The notes under the pieces were generated by a model. It ran no database searches. It saw only the letters and a list, made by a program, of their open reading frames with translations, and had not been told where the DNA came from. Of a stretch of 64,000 nt of DNA, positions 24,580-38,999 are shown one piece after another. The translations under genes were made by a program, and so were the position numbers. Source of the stretch: Torreya grandis. Lineage: Eukaryota; Streptophyta; Pinopsida; Cupressales; Taxaceae. Location: the NCBI GenBank assembly GCA_037957365.1, contig JARHVA010001738.1:2037501-2101500 (forward strand). The letters are read 5' to 3'. How positions within the stretch are numbered: position 1 is the first letter of the stretch; each line of letters begins with the position of its first letter.

Positions 24580-25080
24580 TCCAAAATTTCCATTGAATTC
24601 CTTAAACAAGACATGATTAATTATGAGATCCTCTTTTGTGTTGATGATCTACCCCTATTAATTAAAAGAGCCATTAATACTACCCTTATTCATAAAGTTT
24701 TAGTATAAGGGTCCAATACTAATGTAACATCTTTGTGGCTCATCTAACAACTTGGATATAATAAATATCATCTCAAGAAAAACCCAATAACATGTCATGT
24801 ATTTTACAAAACTAATCAAAATCCACTTGGTTGTATTTGGATTCCTCTTACAATTGGACTTAAGATTGTTCAAACTAAGTTTATGGTCCTCAATTTAACT
24901 CTTTCTCACAAGATACACCTAGGATGATCATGGAATCATGGTAGCTAATGTATCAAGTTCCTACATAACTATAATATTTATAAACATGAGGCCCATCCTA
25001 ACCCTTGGAGTATATAACTTCCTAATCCTAAATCTTAATATTGCATACCTACCATTATAATAATCAATGATGTTCCCTTA
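24580..25080 (+). pseudogene. Retropepsin relic of element B
   Basis: Aspartic protease of the Gag-Pol precursor. The active-site region reads HKVLV-stop-GSNTNV at about 24695-24725; the stop codon TAA stands exactly where the catalytic Asp of VL(V/I)D(x)GS is expected. Downstream the fold continues well: LGYNKYHLKKNPITCH, LGCIWIPLTIGLKIVQTKF, then the worn LLGRPWIHG block as IHLG-stop-SWNHGS near 24920-24945 and a CIKFLHNYN tail. It sits between gag and RT as expected. It was certainly inactive in its present form. Confidence 0.75.
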
Positions 25081-26150
25081 CCTTAATTTATCAATATCAA
25101 TCTAAATTTACATCTCACTCTTGATGATTTAGATGATGATAAACCTAATGACTTGAAACACTACTAAGCTACCTCCTTGCATATCAAACTAGCTTCTACA
25201 TTTTTTAATACCTTGTGATCATACCATCCCTCTCATTGATGAAATCATTGATTTCCCCCTCTATGCAATGCTCAAGAATCCTCTTACCTATAATATGATT
25301 TAACATGCAATGATTATAGATTGGCCACATTATTATAATATCCTTTAATCACGTCTTCATGTAAATTCAGTAATCTAGGTGTTCCCCCTTTTGAAATTCC
25401 TCCTTAATCTCAAATATTTATAATTTTTCCAACCTATGATGATAACTAAATCATGGCCCAAGATCAATCATGAAACTTGGATGTTTAACACTATAGTAAA
25501 AATTTATCCCAAATACATGATTTAAAATATGATGGTCATACCATTTCCACTATCTCTGAGTTAACTCCCAAAGATCATGTTTGTCCTATTAATTCTCCAC
25601 TTATTGATACTCCTTAGGTGGTAGAACAAATCCTACCTTCTGAACACTCCAACAATTATTGCATATTCTATACCACTTATAAACTCAATCCTTACATCTA
25701 ATTCTTTCCCTATTAATGAAGTTAATGTAAAACCAACCAAATATTATCAACCTTCATTCCTTATTCCCCCTTCTCCTAAGATTACATTAGATGCTAAGGC
25801 CACAGATGTATGTAAGATACATTCTAAATATGAAAACCATGGTAATAAAATTATTGATCTCAAATTAGATGTTGATTATTATGGTCCTATTCCCACTCTA
25901 CCTAATGATGAATCCATTCTTGAATTACTTCATACATGAGAACCTAAATCCCTTAACAGCATCACAAAATCAAGAATTTAAAAAAAAGACCCTTGTTTCA
26001 ACAACTTAATTTCTAATATTGACCCTAAATAAAATCGCATTTCCTCTTTATATAATGCACCATATCATTTCCAAGATGGTCATTCTATGAATACCAAGAA
26101 ATCTACTCAAATAAAATATGGTACCTCATCATGCCCTTAATTGATTATAG
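25081..26150 (+). other. Protease-to-RT linker of element B
   Basis: A long stretch reading as Asp/Pro/Ser-rich low-conservation peptide (for example LNLHLTLDDLDDDKP) with many stops. It corresponds to the variable linker between protease and RT in Tat-like elements. No separate gene is seen. Confidence 0.5.
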
Positions 26151-27070
26151 TCTCTCATGAACTCATACCAACTAAACATCATAAATTCAACCTATTCTTA
26201 GATAAATATTATGAGAATTTTTATTTTTCATATGAGTATATGCCTAGTATTAACCCTAGCATCGTGGTTCACATCATCACTTTCCCTGTTGCCAAACTTG
26301 TGAGATAAAAACAAAAAAAATATCTATGTAAAGTTTCAAATTTATGCCATAAATAAATTATAAAGCTTCTCAATGTTAAGTTTATAAAGCTCATGGACTA
26401 TTCATAATGGGTCTCTAACATTGTCCCTATTTGAAATAAAGTCACCATGGCCATTCACATCTACATTTATTTCCATAATCTTAATATTGCTTATCCCAAG
26501 GATAATTTACCTATACCTTATATAGATGTCATCATTGATTTTAGTCCTAGTTATAAATTTTTTTCCCTTATGGATAATTTCTTTTGTTATAACCAAATTC
26601 ACATTACCCTTTAATACCAACATAAGACAACTTTTACCATGGAATGGGGCACTTTTCTACATTAAAATGCCATTCAAAATAAAAAATGTTGGAGCTACCT
26701 ATCAATGGGTGATGAATCAGATTTTTCATGATCTTATTCATAATATTGTCAAGACTTATGCAGATGACCTCATTGCCAAATCTAAAATATTCAAGACTTA
26801 TCTCTTTGATCTTACTATCATATTTGATCACCTCAATAAATATAAAGTTAGACTAAATCCATACAAGTGTGTTTTCATTGTCACATCAAAAAAATTATTA
26901 ATATTTTTAGTCTTTATTCATAGCATTGACATTGAGCCCACCAAGATGAATGTTATTGTCAACATGCCTATCCCTCACTCCATTCTAGACATTTGCACTT
27001 ACCTCAGTAAACTTGGGTCTATTAGATAGTTCATCCTTGAAATGGCTTACTATATCCACTCTATCAACTC
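26150..27070 (+). pseudogene. Reverse transcriptase relic of element B
   Basis: RT copies the element RNA into DNA. The N-terminal part reads MPSINPSIVVHIITFPVAK (family: MPGLDPxLVVHxLxVxxxAKPV), then WVSNIVPI (family WxSNxVPV), YPKDNLPIPYIDVIID and FFSLMDNFFCYNQI (family: CPKDxFPLPxIDxLVD and LSFMDGFSGYNQI). After a frameshift near 26640 the open piece 26526-27029 gives MPFKIKNVGATYQWVMNQIF and the catalytic YADD at 26757-26768 (family YVDD, both Asp kept), then LNPYKCVF and IDIEPTKMN. Two frames and several stops make it a pseudogene, but the active-site codons survive. Confidence 0.9.
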
Positions 27071-27760
27071 TCTTCTTAATAAAGTTAATGCCCTGTAATG
27101 GTTGGATCCTTATTAAAAAATAATTTAAAATATGAAATAATCCTTGCTTCACCCACCTATTCTTCTTCTACCTTCAAATGATCATCTGTTAATATTATAT
27201 ATATCTTTCATACCCATATCAGTTTGGGAAATGCTTACCCAACAAGATGAAACTAGAAGGTAATATTCCATCTATTATAACAGTTGGGGCCTCATCAACT
27301 GTGAGAAACATTATAAAAAAGTTGAATCAGATTTTTCATGATCTATTATTACATGCTTTATCAAACCACTTATGTTATTGTTCATTTTAATCCCCTTCAT
27401 CATTTATTCTAAAAATACTTTATTCCTAAAGATATAATTGGCAAGTGAATGGTCCTTCTCATGGAATTTGATCTCTAAATTATTACATAAAAAATTGTCA
27501 AAGGACAAATCATTATTGATCAACTTGTTGCATATCCAATCCCAGATACCAACCACCTTCAAGATAATATTCTTGATGATAATATTATCTATATTTAAGG
27601 TCTCAATCAATTTATATATATTCAAGATTACTTCCATAACTTCACTACTGATCTTGAATTAAGTCATCTTGATGATTCCTCTATCTTCCTTGATACTACT
27701 AAAATAAAAGTGTTTATTAAAAAACTTCTTGAAATTACTATCAATTTACACAAAAATACT
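27071..27760 (+). pseudogene. First (retroviral-type) RNase H relic of element B
   Basis: This is the connection and RNase H region that follows RT in Ty3 elements. It is much worn; recognisable pieces are a YYNSWGLINCEKHYKKVE stretch (family: YYxSRTLxxxExxYxxxEK) near 27268-27323 and a LLHPPILLLPS phrase near 27145. The minus- and plus-strand open pieces between 27404 and 27662 are chance frames within it. Placement rests mainly on its position between a clear RT and a clear second RNase H. Confidence 0.5.
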
Positions 27761-28270
27761 TAGACCCTTCATTTTGATGGTGCCAAATTTCTTCAAGGAG
27801 TTAGGGAAGGTTGTATCCTTACTATTCCTATTTGAAAAATTATCCCTTTATCATTTTGTCTCACATTTGATGTCACTAATAACATGGAAAAGTATGAAGC
27901 CTTAATCATAGGCATGAAAGTAGACTTTGATCTAAATATTGCATGTCTATATGATTTATGTGACTCCCAGCTCATTTTCTTCCAAGTCAATGGTGATTAT
28001 GAATGTAAAAGAAAAAAATTCATTTCTTATCATCAACTTACAACTACCCTTTCCAACTATTTTAGCTCTTTTACCATCCAGCCTATCCTTAGAGATCAAA
28101 ATTTTATTGTTGATTCACCTACTTCTTCAACATCTCTTTTTCATCCACACCAAGTTCTTACTGATCTAAATTTTCTTATCCAAATAATAAAATACCCATC
28201 TCCTCTTCAACCACAATTTTTACTCATTTGTGACATTAAGGCCATCACCATTCAACAAAGCCCATGTTAG
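27761..28270 (+). pseudogene. Second (archaeal-type) RNase H relic of element B
   Basis: RNase H removes the RNA strand during reverse transcription; Tat elements have gained an extra one. LHFDGAKF (catalytic Asp) is at about 27770-27793, NNMEKYEALIIGMK (catalytic Glu, family AEYEALxxGLxxA) at about 27878-27919 and LCDSQLIFFQVNGDYECK (catalytic Asp, family YGDSxLVxxQVxGxxE) at about 27955-28008, followed by ISYHQL and DQNFIVDSPTS (family R(E/S)xNxxADALA). All three catalytic acids are present. The open piece 27884-28270 covers most of it; an upstream frameshift separates the first strand. Confidence 0.85.
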
Positions 28271-28394
28271 AAAGATATTATTCAATTTCTTGAACTCCAA
28301 ACCCATCCTCCAAAAATTGGTTCCCATGAAAAAATTACAATCATAAATAAAATTTTAATTATTATTTTGATATAACATCCTATATTATCAAAAT

Positions 28395-29076
28395 TTTAAA
28401 GGTAGCTTACTCTATTATGTTATGAAAGAAGAGGTTCCTCATCTTCTTGGATAGGCACATGGGGGCATTTGCGGTGACCACTATAGTGGACATGATACAA
28501 CCCATAGATGATTACATATGGGATAATTCTGGTTGACTCTTGAAAAGGATGCCATAAAATTTATTTAAATGTATACTCCCTGCTAGATTCATGATGATAT
28601 AATTCATGCACCTCTAGCTAAGATTCAAACTATGGAGTCTCCCTAGTCATTCTCCTTATGGGGATTATATCTCATAGAAAAATTAACTTGATTTGAAGAT
28701 GACATATCTTTATAATCATAGCCACATAATATTTTACCATATTGGTCAAAGTTATCCCCCTCATTAATGTCAACATTACCACCAACTCCAAATTCATCCT
28801 TAATGAAATCATTTTTTGATTTAGTGTCCCTCATACTATCATTTCAAAAAATGCTAGTAACTTATAAAATAAATAAGTCAAACAACTATTTTCTAAATTT
28901 AAAATCAATCAAAAAATTTCCACACACTACCATCCACAATGTAATGGCCAAGCTAAGGCCACTAATAAAATTATTAATAAAATTCTCCAAAAGATTATTC
29001 ATGACACCTAAATGGAATTGCATCTCTATCTATATCCCACTCTTTGGGCTTATCACACTAACATACACATTGCCAC
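28395..29076 (+). pseudogene. Integrase of element B, first part (interrupted by element A)
   Basis: Integrase joins the DNA copy to the chromosome. The zinc-binding region reads GGICGDHYSGH...TPC near 28454-28595. The catalytic core follows: FSLWGLYLIEKL (family FSxWGxDxIGxI; catalytic Asp now Tyr), PHTIISKNAS (family PxxIISDNGS; catalytic Asp now Lys) and YHPQCNGQAKATNK (family YHPQxNGQAExxNK; catalytic Glu now Lys). All three acids are therefore lost. It continues ELHLYLYPTLWAYHTNIHIAT and stops at 29076, where element A's LTR begins. The remainder resumes at 44890. Confidence 0.9.
29072..29076 (+). other. Target-site duplication of element A, left copy (GCCAC)
   Basis: Five bases before element A; right copy ACCAC at 44890-44894, one G/A change apart. 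Confidence 0.75.
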
Positions 29077-30324
29077 TATAGGGAGGATTACAAAATAATT
29101 TATTGAAGCATTAGTCTATAAATAATAAAACATGGATAAATAAATAACTAACCAAGCCTATCTATTCCTATGGGAATTACAAAGGAAATCAAGAAGAAAA
29201 TAAAAGAAAGCAACACCATATTACCTTTCCAAATGGAGTCACCATACCCATGTGGCTCAAAAACATGTTTTCCCTTGATCAAGCATCCTTGTCTTTGTCA
29301 AAAATGGTGGTAAGCTCCTAAAATGCCTCAAGAACACTCCATAAAATCTAGGATCATGATTCCAAATCACTAAACTAGCCTATCAACGAATCTTGTAATT
29401 AAAATCTATGATCAAATACAAAACCTTGTGGAAAGAATTTAACATTAAGAATTTGCAAAATTCAATCTTTTTGAGGATATTTAACAATAATAGCTTTGCA
29501 CCAAAAATATCTTAAAATTCACATCCATGACCTCTATATTTATATATTTTTGAGATTGGTCAGGATCAACCATGACCATCCATCTCAAGATTGAGATGTG
29601 TGGCAATGGATAATCCTAATATTTGTAATTAAATCCATAATTATCTTCATCATGAACTTGGAAGAAGGGGAATTAAACAGGCATGGGAGGCATTAACTAG
29701 GCATGGGTGACCCATAATCATAATATTTGTGGCATTTATGGCCTAGGGATGTCTTCCTAATAAATGATGTCACCTGATGATGTAGTTAATAAGAATCAAT
29801 TTTCAAAAATAAATATTTAACAACTCTCATGGAAAATCCACTTAAGCTCTTGATTTGGATTAATTAGCCTTAAACAAGGTTAATCAACATTTGTGCAATT
29901 ATTTGAACATTGGCATTGAATTAATCAAAATGGTTAGAAAGTCATATTACTAAGTTGTAGTTTGACTCAAGAAGAATTTGAAGGTGAGGTTAGATTCATT
30001 GTAGATGTATTTCCATTTAGGATGTTACAAACACCGAACAACAAAGGTACATGATGTGTACCAATGAATTAGAAGAAAAGAGTGATCTAGAGCACTAAAT
30101 GAATAAATTATCATTTTGAATCAAAATGATCTGATCAATGTTAGCTAGACCATAAAATGCATTGCTTTATTTAGGGATGCTTTGTCTTAAACTGACTCTT
30201 ATAAGTGACAATTTTGAACCATTTAGGGTGTTTTATAGATTTTGACCTAAAATGTGCATTTGAGTGCAATTCAAGTAATATTACCAATTTTAACACAAAT
30301 GGTGTTAGGAATTAGATGTCTACA
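29077..30324 (-). repeat. 3' LTR of element A
   Basis: Aligns with 43644-44889: GCATTAGTCTATAAATAATA against GCATTAGTCCATAAATAATT near the left end, and GGTGTTAGGAATTAGATGTC against GGTGTCAGGAATTAGATGTC at the right end. On the minus strand it begins TGTAGACATCTAATTCC, a start shared by many plant Ty3 LTRs. The other end reads TATAGGG, where TG has become TA. Confidence 0.92.
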
Positions 30325-33289
<2,965 letters not shown>

Positions 33290-33290
<1 letters not shown>

Positions 33291-34420
33291 TGTTTCAAAT
33301 CTATTCATGTGTATAATCTCTTAAGGTAAAATTTCTTCACCAATAGGTTTATCGAATATATATGCTCCTAATCCATAGTTTGTTATGACAATATATGGTC
33401 CTCACCAATTAGACTGAAACTTGCCTTTTTTTTTGGGTTCATCATTCATGTTATTTTCATTCTCTTTCAAAGCTAAGTCACCAATCTCAAATTCTTGATG
33501 GAGAATACATTTATTATAGCTTTTATGTAGTCTATTTTGATAGGCCTACAAGGTTTTTAGGGTAGCTAAATGCTTACCATTAGAAAGTTCTAGTTCTTGT
33601 AGCCATGAGGATCTATAGTCTTCATCATCTTCAATGTGCTCTAGTGATATTCCTAATAATGGGATCTTAATCTCAATCAGGATGATAGATTCTATGGAGA
33701 AGCTCCTATTTGGGTATGATGATTGATTCTATAAGCCCAGAGGGTAGGAAAGAGTTGTAAGTACCAATTACATCCAACATCATTGACAATCTATTTTAAG
33801 ATGGATAGAATGGTTTTATTTGATGCCTCAACTTGTTTTTTTCTTTGCAGGTTATATGGAGTGGATTTCTTGTGCTTGATCTTGAATTTTTCTTATAGAG
33901 ATTTCACATCTTGGTTCATAAATGACTTGCCATTATTGAATATAATGTAGGTTAGGATGCCATATCAACAGATGATATGATAATGAATGAATTTGGCTAT
34001 TTGTTTCCTAGTAACATAAGTGAGAGGAATGGCCTCAATCCACTTGGTAAAGTACTGAGTTGTAGTCAAAATGTGATTATGGCTATTTGAAGATGTTGGG
34101 TTACTTTTCCTAATGATATTGAGACCCCATGTTGAGAATGGTAATGGTGTTGAAACCAACTACAATGGTAAGGAAGGTGCATGTATTAAGTTTCCATGAT
34201 ATTGACTAGGAACAAACTTGTTTACATAATTACAATCATCTATCTCCTTTTTGGGCCAATAATAGCCTATTATGAGAAGTTTCATTGCTAGAACTACACC
34301 ATTGGTATGGGCCCCACACATTCCTTCATGAACCTCCTTTAGTGCCAGCTTGGATTCTCCCAAAGTTAAAAAATGAAGAAGCATTCCATCATAGCCTTTT
34401 TGATAAAGCATGTTTCCAAA
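33290..34420 (-). pseudogene. Integrase relic of element A
   Basis: The zinc-binding part (34160-34411) reads LALKEVHEGMCGAH...YYWPKKEIDDCNYV, giving His, His and the first Cys of HHCC; the second Cys pair is lost (FVPSQYHGN for CxxCQxHGN). The core (33965-34159) has PFSTWGLNIIRKS (catalytic Asp now Asn), TTTQYFTKWIEAIPL, then IIFNNGKSF (catalytic Asp now Asn) and QVEASNKTI (catalytic Glu kept) at about 33830-33900. LQLFPTLWAYRIN and a worn C-terminal GPY-like block (SLIGEDHIL) near 33400 complete it. Asp-to-Asn is a G-to-A change, as expected of deamination. Several frameshifts are present. Confidence 0.9.
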
Positions 34421-34729
34421 GAGGATATAACATGTTAAGTGATGAAGGAAATGTGTTTATTGGTTATTATAAAGGTTGGCAGGAAATACATGACTATGGA
34501 AATGGTTATAAAAATATTGGTACCATGGTAGCTCAAGTGAGAGATTAGAATAAACAATGATGCATATCCTCTCTGAATCTAATAGAATATGTGTCGAATG
34601 AAGAAGATTTTTAATCAGGAATTGATACTCTTTAGCACTATCATGTATTTGAATCATGGAACTAATTGTTACCATGGAATTGATAGATATGTTTCTGACT
34701 CATGGAACTTTCTCAAACTGTAGAGATTT

Positions 34730-35050
34730 CAAATCTATTTTGAGGTCATCAACAATTTACTTGTAAGGAAAAATCTTATCATCTCTTGTTTGATACTAAT
34801 TAGATATCTAATTTATGATTAGCTATGAATCTCCATAGACCTTTAAGCTTTTAAAGTCCCATTTTATGATAAGATGGAGCCCTATAACCAATGCCTCATA
34901 TTTGGCCATATTGTTTATACACTAAAATTTTATATGGAATGTTTTAGGGATCAAATCCCCTTGTGGTGTGATAAAAAATATGCCAACTCTAGATCCCCAT
35001 TATGTGAAGGATCCATCAAAATTGAGCATCCACTATTTAGGTTTTTGTGA
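34730..35050 (-). pseudogene. Second (archaeal-type) RNase H relic of element A
   Basis: The minus strand reads WMLNFDGSFT (catalytic Asp), VGIFFITPQGDLIPKTF, NNMAKYEALVIGL (catalytic Glu) and LKVYGDS (catalytic Asp), matching the plant Tat extra RNase H almost position by position. The main lesions are stops in Trp/Gln codons. It lies between the first RNase H and the integrase. The short frames on the plus strand here are shadows. Confidence 0.88.
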
Positions 35051-35149
35051 TGCTTGTTTTATCATCATGATAGAATCATTTAGAAGGTCAAAGTTGAGAG
35101 GTTGAGTGGTCATAATAGGGGATTATACAAGTTGGTTTGCAAGAACCTA

Positions 35150-35630
35150 TCCTTTAATTACCTTTTGATTCTAGTATTAAATATCAAACTCATTGAGGAG
35201 CATAATCCATTTAGCCATGCATTTGTAAATAAATTCTTTAGATAAAAGGAACTTGAGAGGATCTCCCTTGGTGATAGCAATAGTTTTTTTATTTAGCATA
35301 TAATGTTGAAATTCTTGAGTGGCAAACACCATAGCTAAACATGCCTTCTCAATAGGCATATAATTATGTTCATAGGCTACCAATGTGTGTCTTAAATAAT
35401 AAAACATGTGTTGCATACCATGATCATCATGCTCAGCCAAAAGTGCCCTCAATGCATGTTTTATGGCTGATATATAAAGAAACAATGGACTTCCTTATGT
35501 TGGAGGTCATAAAAATAGTAGACTAGCCAAGTATGTTTTAGGATTTTCAAATGCTATTTGACAATATTCATTCCACTAAAATGTTACCCCTTTGTTTAAG
35601 AGGTGTGTAAATGGGTTCAACTTATCTACC
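35150..35630 (-). pseudogene. First RNase H relic of element A
   Basis: The open piece 35177-35485 reads ALRALLAEHDD, MFYYLRHTLVAYEHNYMPIE, LAMVFATQEFQHYMLNKKT and DPLKFLLSKEF, ending MAKWIMLLNEFDI. This is the classic Ty3 RNase H block (YYLSRTLxxxExxYxPIEK...LVFAxQKLRHYxL...DPLKYL...RxAKWxxLLxEFDI). It follows directly from RT and leads into the second RNase H. Short of its first strand it is well preserved. Confidence 0.88.
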
Positions 35631-36583
35631 AATTAAGGAATGAACCTACATATAGACTAGACCTTTCCTTGTAAACGTTGCAACTATTTAAGATTATTTG
35701 GTGGAGGCATTTCCATAATAATGGTGACCTTTGTAGGGTCAACATTGATACCTCATTGTGACATAATAAACCCCATAAATTTTCCTAATGTGACTCCAAA
35801 GACACAGTTCTTAGGATTCAAGTGGACCTTATATGCATGAAGCATCTCAAATATTCTTCAGAGATTGTTAGGGTGTCTAGTGCTTATTCTTTATTTTGCT
35901 AGTATATCATCAATATAGTCCTCTACAATGTCATATATCATGTCATAGAAGATGATAGTCATTTCACACTGATATGTAGCTCTAACATTCTTCAAACCAA
36001 ATGGCATGACTTGGTAACATAATGTCTCCCATAGAGTGGTGAATGTGGTCTTATGCTGATATTTAGGGGCTATCTTGATCTAATTATAACTACAAAATCC
36101 ATCCATTAATGATAGCATCTCATACCCAATAGTTGAGTCAATAATCATGTCAATGTTGGGTAGAGAAAAATCATCTTTTGGGCATGATTTTTTGATATCA
36201 TGAAAATTAGTATAAACACGTATGCCTGGGGTCTTTTTATGTACTAGCACTATGTTAGAAATCCATTCAAAATAGTCTAGTGGTCTGATAAAATTGGCTC
36301 CTAATTTTTTTTGTAACTCATATTTAACTAAAAGGGTGATGTGTGGATGCATCTTTCTCAACTTTTTCTTGACTGGTTTAGCATCAAGGCAAACAATAAG
36401 ATTGTGCACAACTAAATATGGGTCTAAACCTGGAATGTTAGAGTATTTCCATGCAAAGATGTCTATATAATCCTTAATAATGGATATAATATGTTCACAT
36501 TCTGCTTTAGTAAGGAAAACTCTAAGATAAACAATTTTAAGATCCTCATGGGTTCCCAAATTCACTTCTATTGTGCTCTCCAT
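35630..36583 (-). pseudogene. Reverse transcriptase relic of element A
   Basis: The open piece 36080-36583 begins IEVNLGTHEDLKIVYLR, followed by DIFAWKYSNIPGLDPYLVVH, KKLRKMHPHI, FEWISNIVLVHKK, CPKDDFSLPNIDMIID and LSLMDGFCSYN, all standard Ty3 RT blocks. After a stop the frame goes on with FTTLWETLCYQVMPFGLKN and the catalytic YIDD at 35906-35917 (both Asp kept), then HLNPKNCVFGV and INVDPTKV. It is the best preserved RT of the window, with only a few stops. Confidence 0.93.
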
Positions 36584-38050
36584 AAGGAGTTTGGATCTAT
36601 CTTATATAATTGTAGGTAATGTATGGTCATGATCCTCTACTTCATCTTCTTGTTGTTTTTACCAAAGATTTGGATAATATGAACAATCAAAATCTGCCTT
36701 CTCAGTAAAGGTTAATTGGAAAAAACCTCTAGAAACTCAAGAGAAAGATTCTCAAATATTTGACATTATTCTGAAGAGATGATTATAATAGCTATGGAAA
36801 TTGGGCTTGATGGAATTTCTATGTCTTGAGGGGATGAGCAAACTTTCCCACTTGGGAGTGCTTGAAACATGTTTTCACTCAAAGACTTGTCTTTTTCTTT
36901 ACTTTTTCCATGATCAACAAGTACCTCAAAGATGTTTTCACCTCAAGATCTTGATGTTTGTTCTTTATTATGACCAAGAAAGTTTTCTTGGTCTCCAAAG
37001 TAGGTAGAAGAATTTAATGAAAAATAAAAACCCTGCTTATGATCACCAATGGGAAATGCATCTCATAGGCCCATGTATTATATGATTGATTCTTCATTTT
37101 AAAATTGATTGAGGCATATGAATGAATTTTTTTTGATCCCAATATATGAGTTTATGATGGAAAAGGCATAGGTTATAGTGAGGGTTTGCTTTAGGATGGG
37201 AGGCACCAATGGTAAAGATATAATGTCCTACTTTAGGAAGGGAAGCACCACTAGGATGGGTTTTTGCTTCATGATGGGAAGCTTAAATAGGTACTATGGT
37301 CAATATGGCATTTGAATCAAATAAATCTAAATCATCAAGCTCATATAAAAGGTGATATTGGGGCATTATGTCATTGTTAGGAGTCTCATTACTAGTCACT
37401 TCAGAAGAGTCACTACCAAATTTTATGAGGTCATCCTCTGGTGGTTTGAATCCAAGACCATGATTCTAATTGACAATTCCAACTGATAAGGGTTCTAAAA
37501 TTCCTTGTGCCTATAGGCCAAGGCCTTTCCCTATATAGTCAAGATGATCCATTATCTTGTTAGGGATAGGATACTTTGGATTTTGAAAATAATCGGTGAG
37601 GCCTTCATAATATAACCAATATCCTTTGGTAAAAGCCTCTTGATCTTTCTTTGGTAAAAGCCTCTTGATCTTTCTTTGGTGAAATTTTAGGTACACAAAT
37701 GATAGGAGGTTTTGGTTGATTCTTCTTTGGTTGATAAATATGATCAAGTCTATTAGGAGTTTAGGAGGTTTTAGGCTTACAAAATGTTTTAGGGGATTTT
37801 GGTAATTTTTAATATGGAAAAACATAGTTTAGATGATACATGGAAATGCTGATGTCTTGAATAATAACCTGCTTGGAAAGAACTGTGGGAAATGGATCAA
37901 CCAAAGTGGAGGCTAGATAACCAGGGTCTATATAATTAGATGGAAATGGATGAGAAGTGATGGCTTTGTTATTCTTTGCAATGAATTTAGAACCTGGGCA
38001 ATAGTTATAATTACCAAACTCTAATTCTAGTTGTTTATAATATTGGTATG
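36584..38050 (-). pseudogene. Protease-to-RT linker of element A, with a G-patch-like motif
   Basis: The open piece 37511-37825 is Lys/Pro/Phe-rich (LPKKDQEAFTKGYWLYYEG) and ends with KIMDHLDYIGKGLGL, close to the G-patch (YxxGxGLG) that plant Ty3 elements often carry between protease and RT. A small direct duplication, TTGGTAAAAGCCTCTTGATCTTTC, occurs twice in tandem near 37626-37674. The rest (36584-37500) is acidic and repetitive with a GGATGGGAAGCACCA-type phrase repeated near 37194, 37235 and 37273. The plus-strand frame at 36801-37007 is a shadow. Confidence 0.6.
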
Positions 38051-38059
38051 GTTGTTGAT

Positions 38060-38410
38060 CAGTGGGAATAGTAACTTTGATCCCATCATGGGGAAACTTA
38101 AGGCATTGGTGAAGAGTAGATATAACTTTTTATACTTCATGGATCTAAGGATGACCAAGAATTATGCTATAAGGAATCTCAATATACATGATATGGAATA
38201 ATGTGTGATGGTAAATAGACCCAACCATGACTGAAAACCAAATTATATTAAATGACTCCCTCTCAATGTTGTCATAAGCTTTGATTGTAATAGTTTTTGG
38301 CTGAATGTATTTATCCATGTAACCCAATTGTCACACCAATTTAAGAGATATGATGTTCAACCCTCGATCATTATCTATAAGAACCCACTTGATCTTATGA
38401 TCCATAATGA
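38060..38410 (-). pseudogene. Retropepsin relic of element A
   Basis: The minus strand reads KWVLIDNDRGLNIISLKLV (active site, family VLIDNGSSLNI; catalytic Asp kept) at about 38330-38395, then GYMDKYIQPKTITIKAYDN, MVGSIYHHTLFHIMYIEIP and SIILGHP-stop-IHE (family LLGRPWIH), ending ISTLHQCLKFPHDGIKV near 38065-38110. The Trp codon TGG has become a stop. The order gag, protease, linker, RT is intact. Confidence 0.88.
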
Positions 38411-38999
38411 TTATCTCAATGTATAGTGGGTTATTTGGTTTAGGCCAAGGGTAGACATGTCCTTTTAATCAAATATGATTTGCTAAAATGAAGACAAATG
38501 TCTAACTAGCTCCTAGAACTGATCAATGTTTATATCATTAGGCACAATAGACTCTTGTAAAAGTTTGTTTAAAATGGTTTTATGAACATCAAATGTCTAC
38601 AAGAGTTTTAAAATAGAAATTTGTGTAGGGGTTTTATCTAATTGATCTATTAGACTATAAGGCATTTAAACTATGGATTGAACTAGTTTAGTATTTTTTG
38701 GGATAGTATTCAACTTTGGAACCATTGGCACAATGTTCTCATTGAGTTTACAGAAAGAATGGGTGAAGGGCCCTGAATGGTAACTCATGGGTGTCTAGTT
38801 GTGACTGCATAACCTAGATGTGGTAAGGAGTTATTTTAATTAAAAGAGGGAGGAAAAGGGCCTTTGATGGTGATTTATGGCTGACTAACCATATTTTTAT
38901 AATTTTGGGTTAATGAGGAGCCTTTATAAGAAAGGTACTATTATTCAAGATTAGGAACCCATGTAAATGGAGTAGCAACATGATGATGGGAACCTGATA

